Shown piece after piece: positions 17,101 to 25,302 of a stretch of DNA of 64,000 nucleotides; the first letter of the stretch is position 1; the number at the start of each line of letters is the position of its first letter. The position numbers were made by a program, and so were the translations under genes. The notes under the pieces are model-generated. The model was given only the letters and a program-made list of their open reading frames with translations, was not told where the DNA came from and did no database searches. Origin of the DNA: Micromonospora sp. U21 (GTDB lineage: Bacteria; Actinomycetota; Actinomycetes; Mycobacteriales; Micromonosporaceae); contig NZ_JAGPYK010000009.1 of NCBI RefSeq assembly GCF_018070045.1, positions 186,001 to 250,000 of the forward strand, read 5' to 3'.

Positions 17101-18191
17101 CGGTGGTGCTGGTCAACGTGGCCGTGCGACGCTGCGACGCGCTGGTGGTCGCCGACGGCCAGGTCACCGTGGTTCCGCTGCCCGGGCTGACCATGGCCGA
17201 GCTGGTCACCCGGACGGCGGGCTTCCTGACCGCGATCGCGGTGCTCACCGGGGCGGCGGCCCCGGACGGCCCGGAGCCGGCAGCGCAGCGCCGCCGGCTG
17301 GCGGCCCGGACCGAGGTCGGCCAGACGCTGGACTGGCTGTGGCGGGTCGTCGCCGCACCCGTGCTCGACGCCGCCGCGCCCGCCCCGGCGCCGACCGCCC
17401 CGTCCGGCGCCGAACCCGCCGGGGCCGACTGGCCACGGCTGTGGTGGTGCCCGACCGGGCTGCTCACCCTGCTGCCGGTGCACGCGGCCGGCCCGCTCGA
17501 CGGCGGCGACGGGGTGCTGGACCGGGTGGTGCCGTCGTACACCGCGTCGCTGCGGGCGCTGGCGCACGCCCGGCGCGGCGTGCCGGCCCGGTCCGAGCCG
17601 GTCGACTCGGCGCTGGTCGTCGGCATGTCGCAGACCCCCGGCCTGGCCGACCTGCCCGGTGTCGCACAGGAGGAGGAGATCGTCCGCCGCCACCTGCCAC
17701 GGGTCCGCGCGCTCCTCGGCCCGGCGGCCACCCCGGCGGCCGTGCTCGCCGCGCTGCCCGACCAGCCGGTCGTCCACCTGTCCTGCCACGGCACGCAGGA
17801 CCTGCGCGCCCCGGCCTGGGGGCGCCTCACGCTGGCCGGTGGCCCGCTGCACGTCCGGGACCTGTGGCGCCCCGCCGGCCGGCCGGGCGCGCTGGCCGTC
17901 CTGTCCGCCTGCGAGACGGTGCGCGGCGGGGCGGCCCTGCCCGACGAGGCGCTCACCCTCGGCACCGCGTTCCAGCTCGCCGGGTTCCGGCACGTCATCG
18001 GCGCGCTCTGGTCCATCTCGGACGCGCTGACCGTACGGCTCTGCGCCGACCTGTACGCCGGCCTCGCGGTGCCCGGAGGGATCGCACCGGAGCGGGCGGC
18101 GGTCGCCCTGCACCGGTCGGTCCGCCGGCTCCGCGCCGCCCTGCCCGGCCGCCCCGACACCTGGGCCGGCTACGCCCACCTCGGCCCCTGA
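14187..18191 (+). CDS. TPR-repeat protein with C-terminal CHAT (caspase-like) protease domain
   Basis: 1334 residues. Residues about 170-860 form a long array of degenerate TPR helices, including repeated AIEAYR, TSLATLLAERHE and NLGNTL patterns. A CHAT domain fills about 1000-1334, with the caspase-type dyad visible as His1201 in HLSCHG and Cys1242 in LSACET, followed by the GTAFQLAGFRHVIGALWSI segment typical of the fold. CHAT proteins are relatives of caspases and separases; some are proteolytic effectors switched on by partner binding (for example Craspase TPR-CHAT), so a cell-death or defence role is possible but not shown. ATG 14187 follows CGGGAGG at good spacing. It is monocistronic here, ending in a repeated palindrome. 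No CRISPR or gasdermin gene is adjacent. Confidence 0.9.
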   Translation: MWRRFRSDPVGRLRERLDRFGATTDHRAVLDSGAIRDAEAVIEFVTATPTDGPLPEPVAEGFFLLACLHWYRYQLLPPGEDADDLGQAVRLTEFLVRFAPERVPPSLLAMLHAHRPPPESGRVPGPRGPGGPVSAPAGSDRGPGVARRGTAGLADGEADALFLEAVMLMAAAENNRDYRGVDRAAALLRRAVDGTPVGEPERLHYLSALGRVHREQFQHLGRRSALTCAIEAHQESLESTSAGDPERAVRLFNLGNVLGDRYEVDGAPADLDEAIMLLRDAARATGGSASVRAMALANIGQRLRDRWHLRGRPADLDDAVDSFAAARAGGDPRVAALHGTALAERFLRDRAMADRDAAIEAYRSALTGFGGLEPELTGVARTSLATLLAERHESDGVPADLDAAIEAYRAASGSRSAHGGLDPDEIRHAVGRLLVTRYERRRRIDDITEAVRLLREGADAAGEPVHRARWLAELGYALGRGHADLGGVSALRAARDALTEAESLLPRADPLRHQVFNNLGNTLRELSDQAGEPALLEPAAVALRAAVAAAPPDTAALPAYRSNLGLVLQALFTSTQDLATLTEAIQVLGRVTETAPPGHPDRLLALINYGSALNRRVELALDGALPAGGQPADHIRAGAARDADAAVTALREAAELAEREAEPTEYVQTYATLALAHLLRHRLHDDAAGLNEAVRLLQRLSERHPLVGAERHRIHTNLGNALLLRYRAFRDEADATAMLAANRAAVDALPAEHPARTMCLSNLATALEAVATPAALAEATAALRAAAAVESAPSLLRAGAASRYADHAATARDLPAALDGYATAIELIDLVAWHGMDPDDQARLLGLFPGLASDAAAVAIAVDRPERAVELLEYGRGVLLARAHDAGADLAALRAQSPRLADRLADLQAALDGFTALPPTGSDGPSGRAEQRYDLAVRRRELLAEIRARPGFADFLRPPPFAALAGAAVGGPVVLVNVAVRRCDALVVADGQVTVVPLPGLTMAELVTRTAGFLTAIAVLTGAAAPDGPEPAAQRRRLAARTEVGQTLDWLWRVVAAPVLDAAAPAPAPTAPSGAEPAGADWPRLWWCPTGLLTLLPVHAAGPLDGGDGVLDRVVPSYTASLRALAHARRGVPARSEPVDSALVVGMSQTPGLADLPGVAQEEEIVRRHLPRVRALLGPAATPAAVLAALPDQPVVHLSCHGTQDLRAPAWGRLTLAGGPLHVRDLWRPAGRPGALAVLSACETVRGGAALPDEALTLGTAFQLAGFRHVIGALWSISDALTVRLCADLYAGLAVPGGIAPERAAVALHRSVRRLRAALPGRPDTWAGYAHLGP

Positions 18192-18200
18192 AGCTCACTG

Positions 18201-18252
18201 TTAGGAAGGGCCCCTTGTACAACACCAGGCGTTAAGAAGGTGCCCTTCCTTA
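18201..18252. repeat. Palindromic repeat, family TTAGGAAGGGCCCCTT, copy 1
   Basis: The left arm TTAGGAAGGGCCCCTT starts at 18201 and the right arm GAAGGTGCCCTTCCTTA ends at 18252, with the spacer containing GTACAACACCAGGCGTTAA. It lies between convergent genes and its right end supplies the TAA stop of the minus-strand gene at 18250-18252. Two further copies occur at 26302-26349 and 31531-31583. Probably a dispersed element that can act as a terminator. Confidence 0.8.
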
Positions 18253-18711
18253 CATCTGGGCCGGCGCGTACCAGATCACCCCGACCGCGGCGACCAGCAG
18301 CGCGGTGCAGAGCAGCACCAGCTGCACCCCGGTCCGCAGCGACCGGACCGCCGCCATGGCCTCCAGGTGGTCGCCGAGCGGGGCCGGTGGGAGCGCCGCC
18401 ACCGGGGTCACCGCCAACCTGCCGTGCGCCGCGCGTAGCAGCGCCAGCGCCCCACCCACCCCCGCGAGCAGCGCGGCGAGCAGCAGGACGCCGACCAGCG
18501 CGCCCCAGTGCGGGGCCAGCGTGCTGACGTCGGTGCGGCCCCGGATCAGGCTGAACCCGACCAGTGCCACCAGCAGACCGCCGAGGCCGTTGCGCCACGC
18601 CACCGCCGCCGCGCGGACCCGCTCCAGCTCACCGCGCAGCAGCCCGGCCAACTGCTGCGCGCGGTGCAGGTCGGCGACGGTCGCGGGCGGCCCGGGGCGC
18701 AGCCGGATCAC
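18250..18711 (-). CDS. Small membrane protein with four hydrophobic helices
   Basis: 153 residues. A short charged N-terminus (LHRAQQLAGLLRGELERVRA) is followed by hydrophobic spans around residues 45-60, 72-92 and 130-150, separated by LRAAHGRLAVTPV. I do not recognise the family. GTG 18711 overlaps the TGA of the upstream gene (GTGA), so the two are translationally coupled. Its stop codon lies inside the palindromic repeat, which means that the element's insertion or the gene's end has been fitted to it. A charged amphipathic N-terminus next to helices suggests a regulator or anchor in the membrane. Confidence 0.7.
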   Translation of the reverse strand: MIRLRPGPPATVADLHRAQQLAGLLRGELERVRAAAVAWRNGLGGLLVALVGFSLIRGRTDVSTLAPHWGALVGVLLLAALLAGVGGALALLRAAHGRLAVTPVAALPPAPLGDHLEAMAAVRSLRTGVQLVLLCTALLVAAVGVIWYAPAQM

Positions 18712-19028
18712 GCCTCGACCTCCAGCCGCAGCGTCCAGTACGCGCCGCAGCCGCGCAGCCCGGCGGGGCGCGAAGGATGGTCGGCCTCGCACTCGCAGAG
18801 CACCGTCCGATAGCCCGGGTCCGGGGCGGCTGCCGAGGCTTCCCGCCGGTACAGCTCGTCGACCACGGTGCTGGTGGTCGGGTGGTCGCACCGCGGGCAT
18901 CGCCCGCTGAGCAGCACCGCGAACTCGAACTCCCGCACCGCGAAGCCCGCCGCGGCCCGCGCCGCGTACGCCTCGTCGGTCACCTCGACGTACGGCAGCG
19001 GGCCCGTCGCCGGTTCGTCGTCGCGCAT
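18708..19028 (-). CDS. Small cysteine-containing hypothetical protein
   Basis: 106 residues. It contains a CPRCDH motif followed about 40 residues later by CECEADHP and a late GCGAYW, arranged like a zinc ribbon (paired CxxC/CxC knuckles). The central and final stretches (FAVREFEFAVLLSG, AYWTLRLEVEA) look like beta strands. The family is not recognised. ATG 19028 has GGGAGG five bases upstream and is preferred to the GTG at 19061. It is coupled to the small membrane protein gene, so the pair probably works together, perhaps as a zinc-ribbon sensor and its membrane partner. Confidence 0.7.
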   Translation of the reverse strand: MRDDEPATGPLPYVEVTDEAYAARAAAGFAVREFEFAVLLSGRCPRCDHPTTSTVVDELYRREASAAAPDPGYRTVLCECEADHPSRPAGLRGCGAYWTLRLEVEA

Positions 19029-19291
19029 CCCGACCTCCCGCCGCCCGCCCGGACCGTCCACCGTAGCCGGTCACGCCGCCCGGGTCAGCCGGCGTGTCGG
19101 ATGACCACCAGCACCCGGGCGGCCCGCACGCCGACCGTGGCGCGCGGGTGCCGCCGCGGGCCCGACCGGGGCCAGTTGGGCGGAGCGAGCGGTGCGACCC
19201 CCGTCGGCGTGCGACGCTGGGCGCGTGCCGACGACGCCGGCTCGGGCAGCCGGGCTGGTGCGTACCCGGCGCGACGGCGGAGGGAGCACCC

Positions 19292-19657
19292 ATGGCGGGA
19301 GTGCCGCAGGTCGACTTCGCGCTCGACACGTACGAGTGCATCGTGATCTATCCCGGCGCGGCCGGACGGGCCCTGTCCAACGAGACCGTGCAGCGGTTGC
19401 AGGCCGAGCACACCGAGCACATGCAGGCGTTGCAGCAGCGCGGCATCATCCTGGTCGCCGGCTCGGTGGACGGGCCGGCCCGCAACCCGGAGCCGCCGAT
19501 CGGCTTCGGGCTGGCCCGCACCGGCAGCGTCGACGACGTGCGCAGCGTCCTGGAGGCCGACCCGGCGGTGCAGGCCGGGCTCTACCGGGTGGACGTGCTG
19601 ACCTTCCTCTGCCCGGCCGGGTCGTTGGAGTTTCCGCTGGCCAAGACCGAGAGCTGA
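19292..19657 (+). CDS. YciI-like (YCII-related) domain protein
   Basis: 121 residues with the YCII ferredoxin-like fold pattern: LDTYECIVIYPGA at the start, a conserved HTEHMQALQQRGIILVAGSV segment, and an ALYRV-like C-terminal strand (AGLYRVDVLTFL). The conserved His of the family, proposed as an active-site residue together with an Asp, is in the EHTEHM region. Functions of the family are mostly unknown, though some relatives act in dechlorination or as small stress-related enzymes. GGAGGGAG precedes ATG 19292. Not obviously linked to the neighbours. Confidence 0.8.
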   Translation: MAGVPQVDFALDTYECIVIYPGAAGRALSNETVQRLQAEHTEHMQALQQRGIILVAGSVDGPARNPEPPIGFGLARTGSVDDVRSVLEADPAVQAGLYRVDVLTFLCPAGSLEFPLAKTES

Positions 19658-19789
19658 CCGGTCGGGCCATCGGCGGCTGTCGTGATGGTGACGGCGGTCG
19701 GCCGCCCGCCGGTGCTACGGTCGCGCCCAGCGAGGACCGCCGTCGGGGCGCATCCGGCGCCAGCGGCCGGCCCCGGTCGAGGAGTCGCC

Positions 19790-21172
19790 GTGAGCTCCGT
19801 CGCCACCCCCGATGTCGCGTCGGCCACCGCCCGGCTGCGCGCCCTGCTCGGTGACCGGCTCCACGAGCCGGGCGATCCCGCCTTCGTCGCCGCCACCCGC
19901 CTGTGGAACGCCGCCGTGGACCGCGCGCCCGCGCTGGTCGCCCGGTGCCTGGACGCCGATGAGGTGGCCGGCGCGGTCCGCATCGCCGCCCGGTGTCACC
20001 TGCCGTTGTCGGTCCGTTCCGGCGGGCACGACTGGGCCGGCCGGGCGCTGCGCGACGGCGGCCTGGTGCTCGACCTGACCGGCCTGCGCGAGGTCCACGT
20101 CGATCCGGACACGGCCACGGTGACCGTGGCCGGCGGCGCCACCGCCGCTGACGTGCTCACCGCCGCCCGCCCGTACGACCTGGTGGTGCCCACCGGCGTG
20201 GTGCGGGACGTGGGCATGGCCGGGCTCACCCTCGCCGGCGGGTACGGCCCGCTCTGCGGCCGGTTCGGCCTGGCCCTGGACAACCTGCTCGGCGCCGAGG
20301 TGGTCCTCGCCGACGGCCGCCGGGTCACCGCCGACCCCCGGCACGACGCCGAGCTGTACTGGGCGTTGCGCGGCGGCGGCGGCAACTTCGGCGTGGTCAC
20401 CGAGCTGCGCTACCGCGCGCACCGGCTGCCCGCCGTGCTCGCCGGCATGATCATGTTCGCGTTGGCGGAGGCGCCGGCCGTGCTGCGTGGCTACTCCGCG
20501 CTGATCGCGCAGGCCCCGGACGAGCTGACCGTGATGGCCGGTTTCCTGCCCGGCCCCGCCGGCGAGCCGGTGATCTTCGTCTGCCCGTTCTACAGCGGCC
20601 CGGACCTGGACGCCGGGCGGCCGTGGGTGGACCGGCTGCGAGCGCTGGGCGTCCCGCTGGTCGACCAGGTGGGCCCGCTGGCGTACGCGGACGCGCTGCG
20701 GATGTTCGACGGCGGGATGGTCGACGGCAACCACTACCTGCTCCGGACCCGCTGGCTGCCCGCGCTCACCGGCGACGCGGTGGACGCGCTGGTCGACGCC
20801 GCCCGGCAGGTCAACTCGCCGTTCTCCGCGCTGGCCCTGCACCACTTCCACGGCGCGGCCAGCCAGGTGCGGCTCGCCGACACGGCGTTCGGCCTGCGCA
20901 CCGATCACCTGTTGACCGAGGTGATCGCCGTGTGGGCGCCGGGCGGGGTGGCCGGGCCGCACCGGGACTGGGCCGAGCGGACCTCGGCGGCGCTCGCGCC
21001 GCACGCCCTGCCCGGTGGCTACCCGAACCTGCTCGCCCCGCAGGAGACCGACCGTGTCCGGCTGGCCTACGGCGCGAACTGGGCGCGGCTGCGCCGGGCG
21101 AAGCGGCGCTACGACCCCCGTGACCTGCTCACCGCCGTGCCCACCCTGCCGCCGTCGGAGCACTCCGGGTGA
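19790..21172 (+). CDS. FAD-linked oxidase of the BBE/PCMH family
   Basis: 460 residues. A PCMH-type FAD-binding domain (about 40-210) contains VRSGGHDW with His about 83, the residue that binds FAD covalently in this family, and LTLAGGYG then GRFGLALDNLLGAEVV. The berberine-bridge C-terminal segment is seen as LAYGANWARLRRAKRRYDP. In bicovalent members a Cys sits in a GxCxxVG motif before the AGG; here the equivalent is GVVRDVG with Val, so FAD is probably attached through His only. Such enzymes oxidise sugars, alkaloids or polyketide intermediates; the substrate is unknown. Start GTG 19790 has GAGGAG at proper distance. No biosynthetic cluster surrounds it. Confidence 0.87.
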   Translation: MSSVATPDVASATARLRALLGDRLHEPGDPAFVAATRLWNAAVDRAPALVARCLDADEVAGAVRIAARCHLPLSVRSGGHDWAGRALRDGGLVLDLTGLREVHVDPDTATVTVAGGATAADVLTAARPYDLVVPTGVVRDVGMAGLTLAGGYGPLCGRFGLALDNLLGAEVVLADGRRVTADPRHDAELYWALRGGGGNFGVVTELRYRAHRLPAVLAGMIMFALAEAPAVLRGYSALIAQAPDELTVMAGFLPGPAGEPVIFVCPFYSGPDLDAGRPWVDRLRALGVPLVDQVGPLAYADALRMFDGGMVDGNHYLLRTRWLPALTGDAVDALVDAARQVNSPFSALALHHFHGAASQVRLADTAFGLRTDHLLTEVIAVWAPGGVAGPHRDWAERTSAALAPHALPGGYPNLLAPQETDRVRLAYGANWARLRRAKRRYDPRDLLTAVPTLPPSEHSG

Positions 21173-21371
21173 GCCGCCGCCGGGAGCACCCGGACGGTGC
21201 GTGCCAGCGGAGGCGTACGATTCCCGGCGCGCGGTCGCCGTTGCCCGTCGCCACAACGTTCCCGGTGCGGTTCCGCCCGCCGGCCCGACGCGCACCGCGC
21301 GTCGTTGGACAATTGTTCCGCTGCCTGCAAGGGGTCGGCCCCGAGTCCGACCTGAAGGAGAGACTAGCCTG

Positions 21372-22820
21372 ATGGGCGTGACACGCCGCGCGAAGATCGT
21401 CTGCACTCTTGGTCCCGCCACCTCGTCCCCGGAGCGCATCCGAGGTCTCGTCGAGGCCGGCATGAACGTGGCGAGGCTCAACTTCAGCCACGGCAGCCAC
21501 GCCGACCACGAGGCGGTCTACCGACTGGTCCGGGAGGCGTCCGAGGCGGCCGGTAAGCCGGTGGCCGTCCTCGCCGACCTCCAGGGTCCCAAGATCCGGC
21601 TCGGCAAGTTCGCCGACGGCCCGCACGAGTGGCGCACCGGCGACTCGGTCGTGATCACCGGCGACGACATCATCGGCAGCAAGGACCGGGTCTCCTGCAC
21701 CTACCGCAAGCTGCCGCAGGAGGTGAAGCCCGGTGACCGGCTGCTGATCGACGACGGCCGCGTCGCCGTCGAGGTCACCGACGTCACCGGCAACGACATC
21801 CGCTGCCTGGTCACCGAGGGCGGGCCGGTCTCCAACAACAAGGGTGTCTCGCTGCCCAACGTGGCGGTCAGCGTGCCCGCCATGTCGGAGAAGGACGCCG
21901 AGGACCTGCGCTTCTCCCTGGGGCTCGGGGTCGACCTGGTCGCCCTCTCCTTCGTCCGCTCGGCCGAGGACATCAAGCTCGTCCACGGCATCATGGCCGA
22001 GGAGGGCGTGTTCCGCCCGGTGCTGGCCAAGGTGGAGAAGCCGGAGGCGGTGGACCACCTGGAGGCCATCGTGCTGGCCTTCGACGGTGTCATGGTGGCC
22101 CGCGGCGACCTCGGCGTCGAGATGCCGCTGGATGAGGTCCCGCTGGTGCAGAAGCGGGCAGTGCAGCTGTGCCGGGAGAACGCCAAGCCGGTCATCGTGG
22201 CCACCCAGATGCTAGACTCCATGATCGAAAATTCCCGCCCCACCCGGGCGGAGGCCTCCGACGTGGCCAACGCGGTGCTCGACGGCGCGGACGCCGTGAT
22301 GCTCTCCGGGGAGACCAGCGTCGGCAAGTACCCGGTGCTGACCGTCAGCACCATGGCCAAGATCGTGACGACCACCGAGGCCGGCTCGATCGGCGTGCCC
22401 CGGTTGCAGCACGATCCCCGTACGCACGGCGGCGCGCTCACCGTGGCCGCCTCGTCGATCGCCCGGGCCATCAACGCCAAGGCGCTCGTCGCGTTCTCGC
22501 AGACCGGTGACACCGTCCGGCGGCTCTCCCGGCTGCACTGCGACCTTCCGCTGCTGGCCTTCACCCCGGTCCCCGAGGTGCGCAGCCAGCTCGCCCTGAC
22601 CTGGGGCGTGGAGACCTTCCTGATGCCGTTCGTGCAGCACACCGACGACATGTTCCGCCAGGTCGACCAGGCGCTGCTCGGCCTCAACCGGGCCAACCCG
22701 GGCGACTACGTGGTGATCGTGGCGGGCAGCCCGCCCGGCACCCCCGGCTCGACCAACACGCTGCGCGTCCACCAGCTCGGGTCGCTCGTCGACGCGGCGT
22801 CGGCGCGGGCGCTGCAGTGA
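21372..22820 (+). CDS. pyk: Pyruvate kinase
   Basis: 482 residues, full length for bacterial pyruvate kinase, which converts phosphoenolpyruvate and ADP to pyruvate and ATP at the end of glycolysis. Seen motifs are the N-terminal KIVCTLGPAT, the active-site ARLNFSHG, the metal/phosphate-binding VLAKVEKPEAV, and VMVARGDLGVEM. The C-terminal domain has the allosteric-site type TGDTVRRLSRLH. ATG 21372 follows GAAGGAGAG. Its stop overlaps the GTG of the thioesterase gene, so the two are coupled. Confidence 0.97.
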   Translation: MGVTRRAKIVCTLGPATSSPERIRGLVEAGMNVARLNFSHGSHADHEAVYRLVREASEAAGKPVAVLADLQGPKIRLGKFADGPHEWRTGDSVVITGDDIIGSKDRVSCTYRKLPQEVKPGDRLLIDDGRVAVEVTDVTGNDIRCLVTEGGPVSNNKGVSLPNVAVSVPAMSEKDAEDLRFSLGLGVDLVALSFVRSAEDIKLVHGIMAEEGVFRPVLAKVEKPEAVDHLEAIVLAFDGVMVARGDLGVEMPLDEVPLVQKRAVQLCRENAKPVIVATQMLDSMIENSRPTRAEASDVANAVLDGADAVMLSGETSVGKYPVLTVSTMAKIVTTTEAGSIGVPRLQHDPRTHGGALTVAASSIARAINAKALVAFSQTGDTVRRLSRLHCDLPLLAFTPVPEVRSQLALTWGVETFLMPFVQHTDDMFRQVDQALLGLNRANPGDYVVIVAGSPPGTPGSTNTLRVHQLGSLVDAASARALQ

Positions 22821-23701
22821 GCGACGGCCACGTCGCGGTCGGCCAGGCCGCGGTGGACCAGCTGTTGGAGGTCCTGGACCTCGACCCGACCGGCGAGATG
22901 ACCTTCCGGGGGATGAGCCCCCCGGTCGGCCCGCAGCGGGTGTACGGCGGCCAGGTCGCCGGCCAGGCGCTGGTCGCCGCCGGCCGCACGGTCGACCCGG
23001 AGCGGTTCGTGCACTCCCTGCACGGCTACTTCGTCCGCCCCGGCGATCCGGTCGAGCCGATCGAGTACCAGGTGGAGAACATCCGCGACGGCCGGTCCTT
23101 CTCGGTCCGCCGCGCGGTCGCGCTCCAGCACGACAAGCCGATCTTCTTCATGTCGGCGTCGTTCCAGCGGGCCGAGGAGGGGCTGGACCACCAGGCGCCG
23201 GCCCCGCCGGACGTGCCCGCCCCGCAGGACGTGCCGACGATGACCGACCGGCTGTCCCGCTACCCGGAGCGGCTGGGCATCTGGGGTCAGATCCCGCGCC
23301 CCATCGACGTGCGCTACGTCGGCGAGCCCGGCTGGGTCCGTCCCGGCGACCGGCCCGCCGACCCGCACCAGCGGGTCTGGATGCGCATCGACGGCAAGCT
23401 GCCGGACGATCCGCTGCTGCACGCCTGCGCGCTCACCTACGCCTCGGACCTCACCCTGCTGGATTCGGTGCTCTCCGTGCACGGCGAGGTGTGGGGGCCG
23501 GGCGGGGTGGTCGGCGCGAGCCTCGATCACGCGCTCTGGTTCCACCGGCCGTTCCGGGCCGACGAGTGGTTCCTCTACGACTGCTGGAGCCCGTCGGCGT
23601 CCGGCGCTCGGGGGCTGGCCACCGGCCGGATGTTCACCACCGACGGCCGGCAGATCGCCAGCGCCGTGCAGGAGGGCCTGCTGCGCCGCGTCGGCACCTG
23701 A
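22817..23701 (+). CDS. tesB: Acyl-CoA thioesterase II (TesB family)
   Basis: 294 residues, a double hotdog-fold thioesterase that hydrolyses medium/long acyl-CoA to free acid and CoA. The N-terminal hotdog contains RVYGGQVAGQALVAA and HSLHGYFVRPGD; the C-terminal one contains YASDLTLLDSVL, with the Asp of the TesB Asp-Thr/Ser-Gln catalytic set, and a Ser/Thr-Gln near RQIASAVQEGLLR. The GTG start overlaps the pyruvate kinase stop (GTGA). Pairing of pyk with tesB is common in actinobacteria. Confidence 0.93.
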   Translation: MSDGHVAVGQAAVDQLLEVLDLDPTGEMTFRGMSPPVGPQRVYGGQVAGQALVAAGRTVDPERFVHSLHGYFVRPGDPVEPIEYQVENIRDGRSFSVRRAVALQHDKPIFFMSASFQRAEEGLDHQAPAPPDVPAPQDVPTMTDRLSRYPERLGIWGQIPRPIDVRYVGEPGWVRPGDRPADPHQRVWMRIDGKLPDDPLLHACALTYASDLTLLDSVLSVHGEVWGPGGVVGASLDHALWFHRPFRADEWFLYDCWSPSASGARGLATGRMFTTDGRQIASAVQEGLLRRVGT

Positions 23702-23704
23702 GGC

Positions 23705-23768
23705 TGCCGTCATCCCCGCCAGGCTCGCAGCACCTGAGCCACAGGTTGCGTCCGGGCGGGGACGGCTG
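23705..23768. terminator. Hairpin between convergent thioesterase and YceI genes
   Basis: GCCGTCATCCCCGCC after the thioesterase stop pairs, with a small bulge, with GGCGGGGACGGC near 23756-23767. The long loop makes this a weaker candidate than the other intergenic palindromes. Confidence 0.45.
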
Positions 23769-23808
23769 TCTGGCCGGGCGCAGTCAGCCCCGATGAGCGT
23801 TGGACGGG

Positions 23809-24477
23809 TCAGGGCTGGTGGATGCCCTCGCCGGCGATCTCGATCTGTACGGTCCTGCCGACCAGAACTCCGCCACTTTCCAGCGCGACATTCCAGAGCA
23901 GACCGTAGTCCTCGCGGTTGATTTCCGCCGTGGCGCTGAATCCGAAGATGTTCTGTCCGTAGGGATCGCGGCGAGCACCGCCGAAATTCACCTGAAGGTC
24001 CACCGCACGGGTGATCCCCTTCACCGTCAACTCACCGGTGAGCACGAATCGTCCGGGCGCCGGGCCCGACTGCGGTGGGAGATTGTGACTTCTGCCTCGT
24101 CCACCGAATCGATGGTTCCGCAAACGGGCCCAGTGGAAAATCGGATCCTCGTTGCCCTGCCACCTGATACCCGTGCTTCGATATTCAAGGGTGGGAAAGC
24201 GCTCCACGTCGAGGAAGTCGGCACTCTTCAGGTGCGTGTCCCGGTCGACGCTGCCGGTGGTGATGCTCGCGGTCTCGATGGTGGCGGTCACCGAGGAGAG
24301 CAGCGGGTCCTCCGCCACGAAGATCTGCGCGGTCGCCTCGGCGAATTCACCCCGCACCGGGCTCACCATCATGTGCCGGGACAGGAAACCGATCCGCTTG
24401 TGCGCCTGATCGAGACGATAGGTGCCGGCGACCGGGATGGTCATACCATCCCAGGTGCGTGTCGCGATATCGGTCAT
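23809..24477 (-). CDS. YceI-family lipid-binding protein
   Basis: 222 residues in the YceI beta-barrel family, lipocalin-like proteins that hold isoprenoids or fatty amides. Key blocks are VAGTYRLDQAHKRIGFLSRH near the start, TASITTGSVDRDTHLKSADFLDVERFP, and FVLTGELTVKGITRAVDLQV. A segment of about 40 residues between STGIRWQG and APGRFVL (rich in Arg, Asn, His) is longer than in short family members. There is no signal peptide, so it is cytoplasmic. GGAAGG precedes ATG 24477. Codons are somewhat less GC-biased than in neighbours, in particular in the middle segment. Some relatives respond to acid or osmotic stress. Confidence 0.85.
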   Translation of the reverse strand: MTDIATRTWDGMTIPVAGTYRLDQAHKRIGFLSRHMMVSPVRGEFAEATAQIFVAEDPLLSSVTATIETASITTGSVDRDTHLKSADFLDVERFPTLEYRSTGIRWQGNEDPIFHWARLRNHRFGGRGRSHNLPPQSGPAPGRFVLTGELTVKGITRAVDLQVNFGGARRDPYGQNIFGFSATAEINREDYGLLWNVALESGGVLVGRTVQIEIAGEGIHQP

Positions 24478-24736
24478 CGTGTTGCCTTCCCCCCGAGTGG
24501 ACCCCGGGTGTTTATCAATGTGCTGATGGAGCCCGCGCAAAGGTCCGACAGTCGCACTCCCCGCTCAGCATAAGGACGCTTCGGAACAGCTTTTCGGGGC
24601 CCACCGAAAGGTGGATCATGACGCACTTCACGCGTCGCGGAAGACCTCGGCGACGGAGCCGCTCTCCGTCGATGCGTGACCGATCGGCCGAGGGTCGCCC
24701 GTCCGGCCGGCTGACCAGCGGGCTAACCTTGCCGAC

Positions 24737-25201
24737 ATGCGTCTCTCCGCCCGGGTCGACTACGCCCTCCGCGCGGCTGCCGAGCTCGCCGCGACGGCCA
24801 GCGGCCCCGGGCGGGGCCGGCCGGTCACGGCCGACCAGATCGCCCGGGCCCAGGAGATTCCGCCGAAGTTTCTGGAGAGCATCCTGCTCCAGCTGCGCCG
24901 GGGCGGCATCGTGCACGCCCAGCGGGGCCCGGAGGGCGGCTACTGGCTGGCCCGTCCGGCCGGGGAGATCTCCCTCGCGGAGGTGATCCGGGTGATCGAC
25001 GGGCCGCTCGCGCACGTACGCGGGCAGCGCCCGGAAACGCTCGGCTATCACGGCCCGGCCCGCGCGCTCCAGGAGGTCTGGATCGCGCTGCGGGCCAGCG
25101 AGCGGGAGATCCTGGAGCTGGTCACCGTCGGCGACGTCGCCGCGAACGCGTTGCCCGCCCGGATCACCGAGCTGGCCGCCGACCCGCGCGCCTGGATCTG
25201 A
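24737..25201 (+). CDS. Rrf2-family transcriptional regulator without iron-sulfur cysteines
   Basis: 154 residues. The Rrf2 winged helix is clear: MRLSARVDYALRAAAELA, then IPPKFLESILLQLRRGGIV, then the wing RGPEGGYWLARP. Sensory Rrf2 proteins such as IscR and NsrR bind a cluster through three cysteines near residue 90-110; none is present here, so it is more like cysteine-metabolism regulators (CymR-type) that sense through partners. It precedes a TauE/SafE exporter gene by 100 bases, which in actinobacteria commonly goes with sulfur-related control. Start ATG 24737 is the first codon of the conserved domain. Confidence 0.88.
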   Translation: MRLSARVDYALRAAAELAATASGPGRGRPVTADQIARAQEIPPKFLESILLQLRRGGIVHAQRGPEGGYWLARPAGEISLAEVIRVIDGPLAHVRGQRPETLGYHGPARALQEVWIALRASEREILELVTVGDVAANALPARITELAADPRAWI

Positions 25202-25302
25202 CCGCCGGCGTCCCATCCACCGATCGGGCACTTGACCCGGGCTGCCCCGTGCCGCATTGTCGACCAAGTCGATAGGAGATGCCGAGAAGTCAGGGGGCGC
25301 TC

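Noticed and set aside
15093..18179. A 1028-codon minus-strand frame opposite the CHAT gene
   Set aside because: Composition-driven shadow; the plus strand has TPR and CHAT motifs with the catalytic pair.
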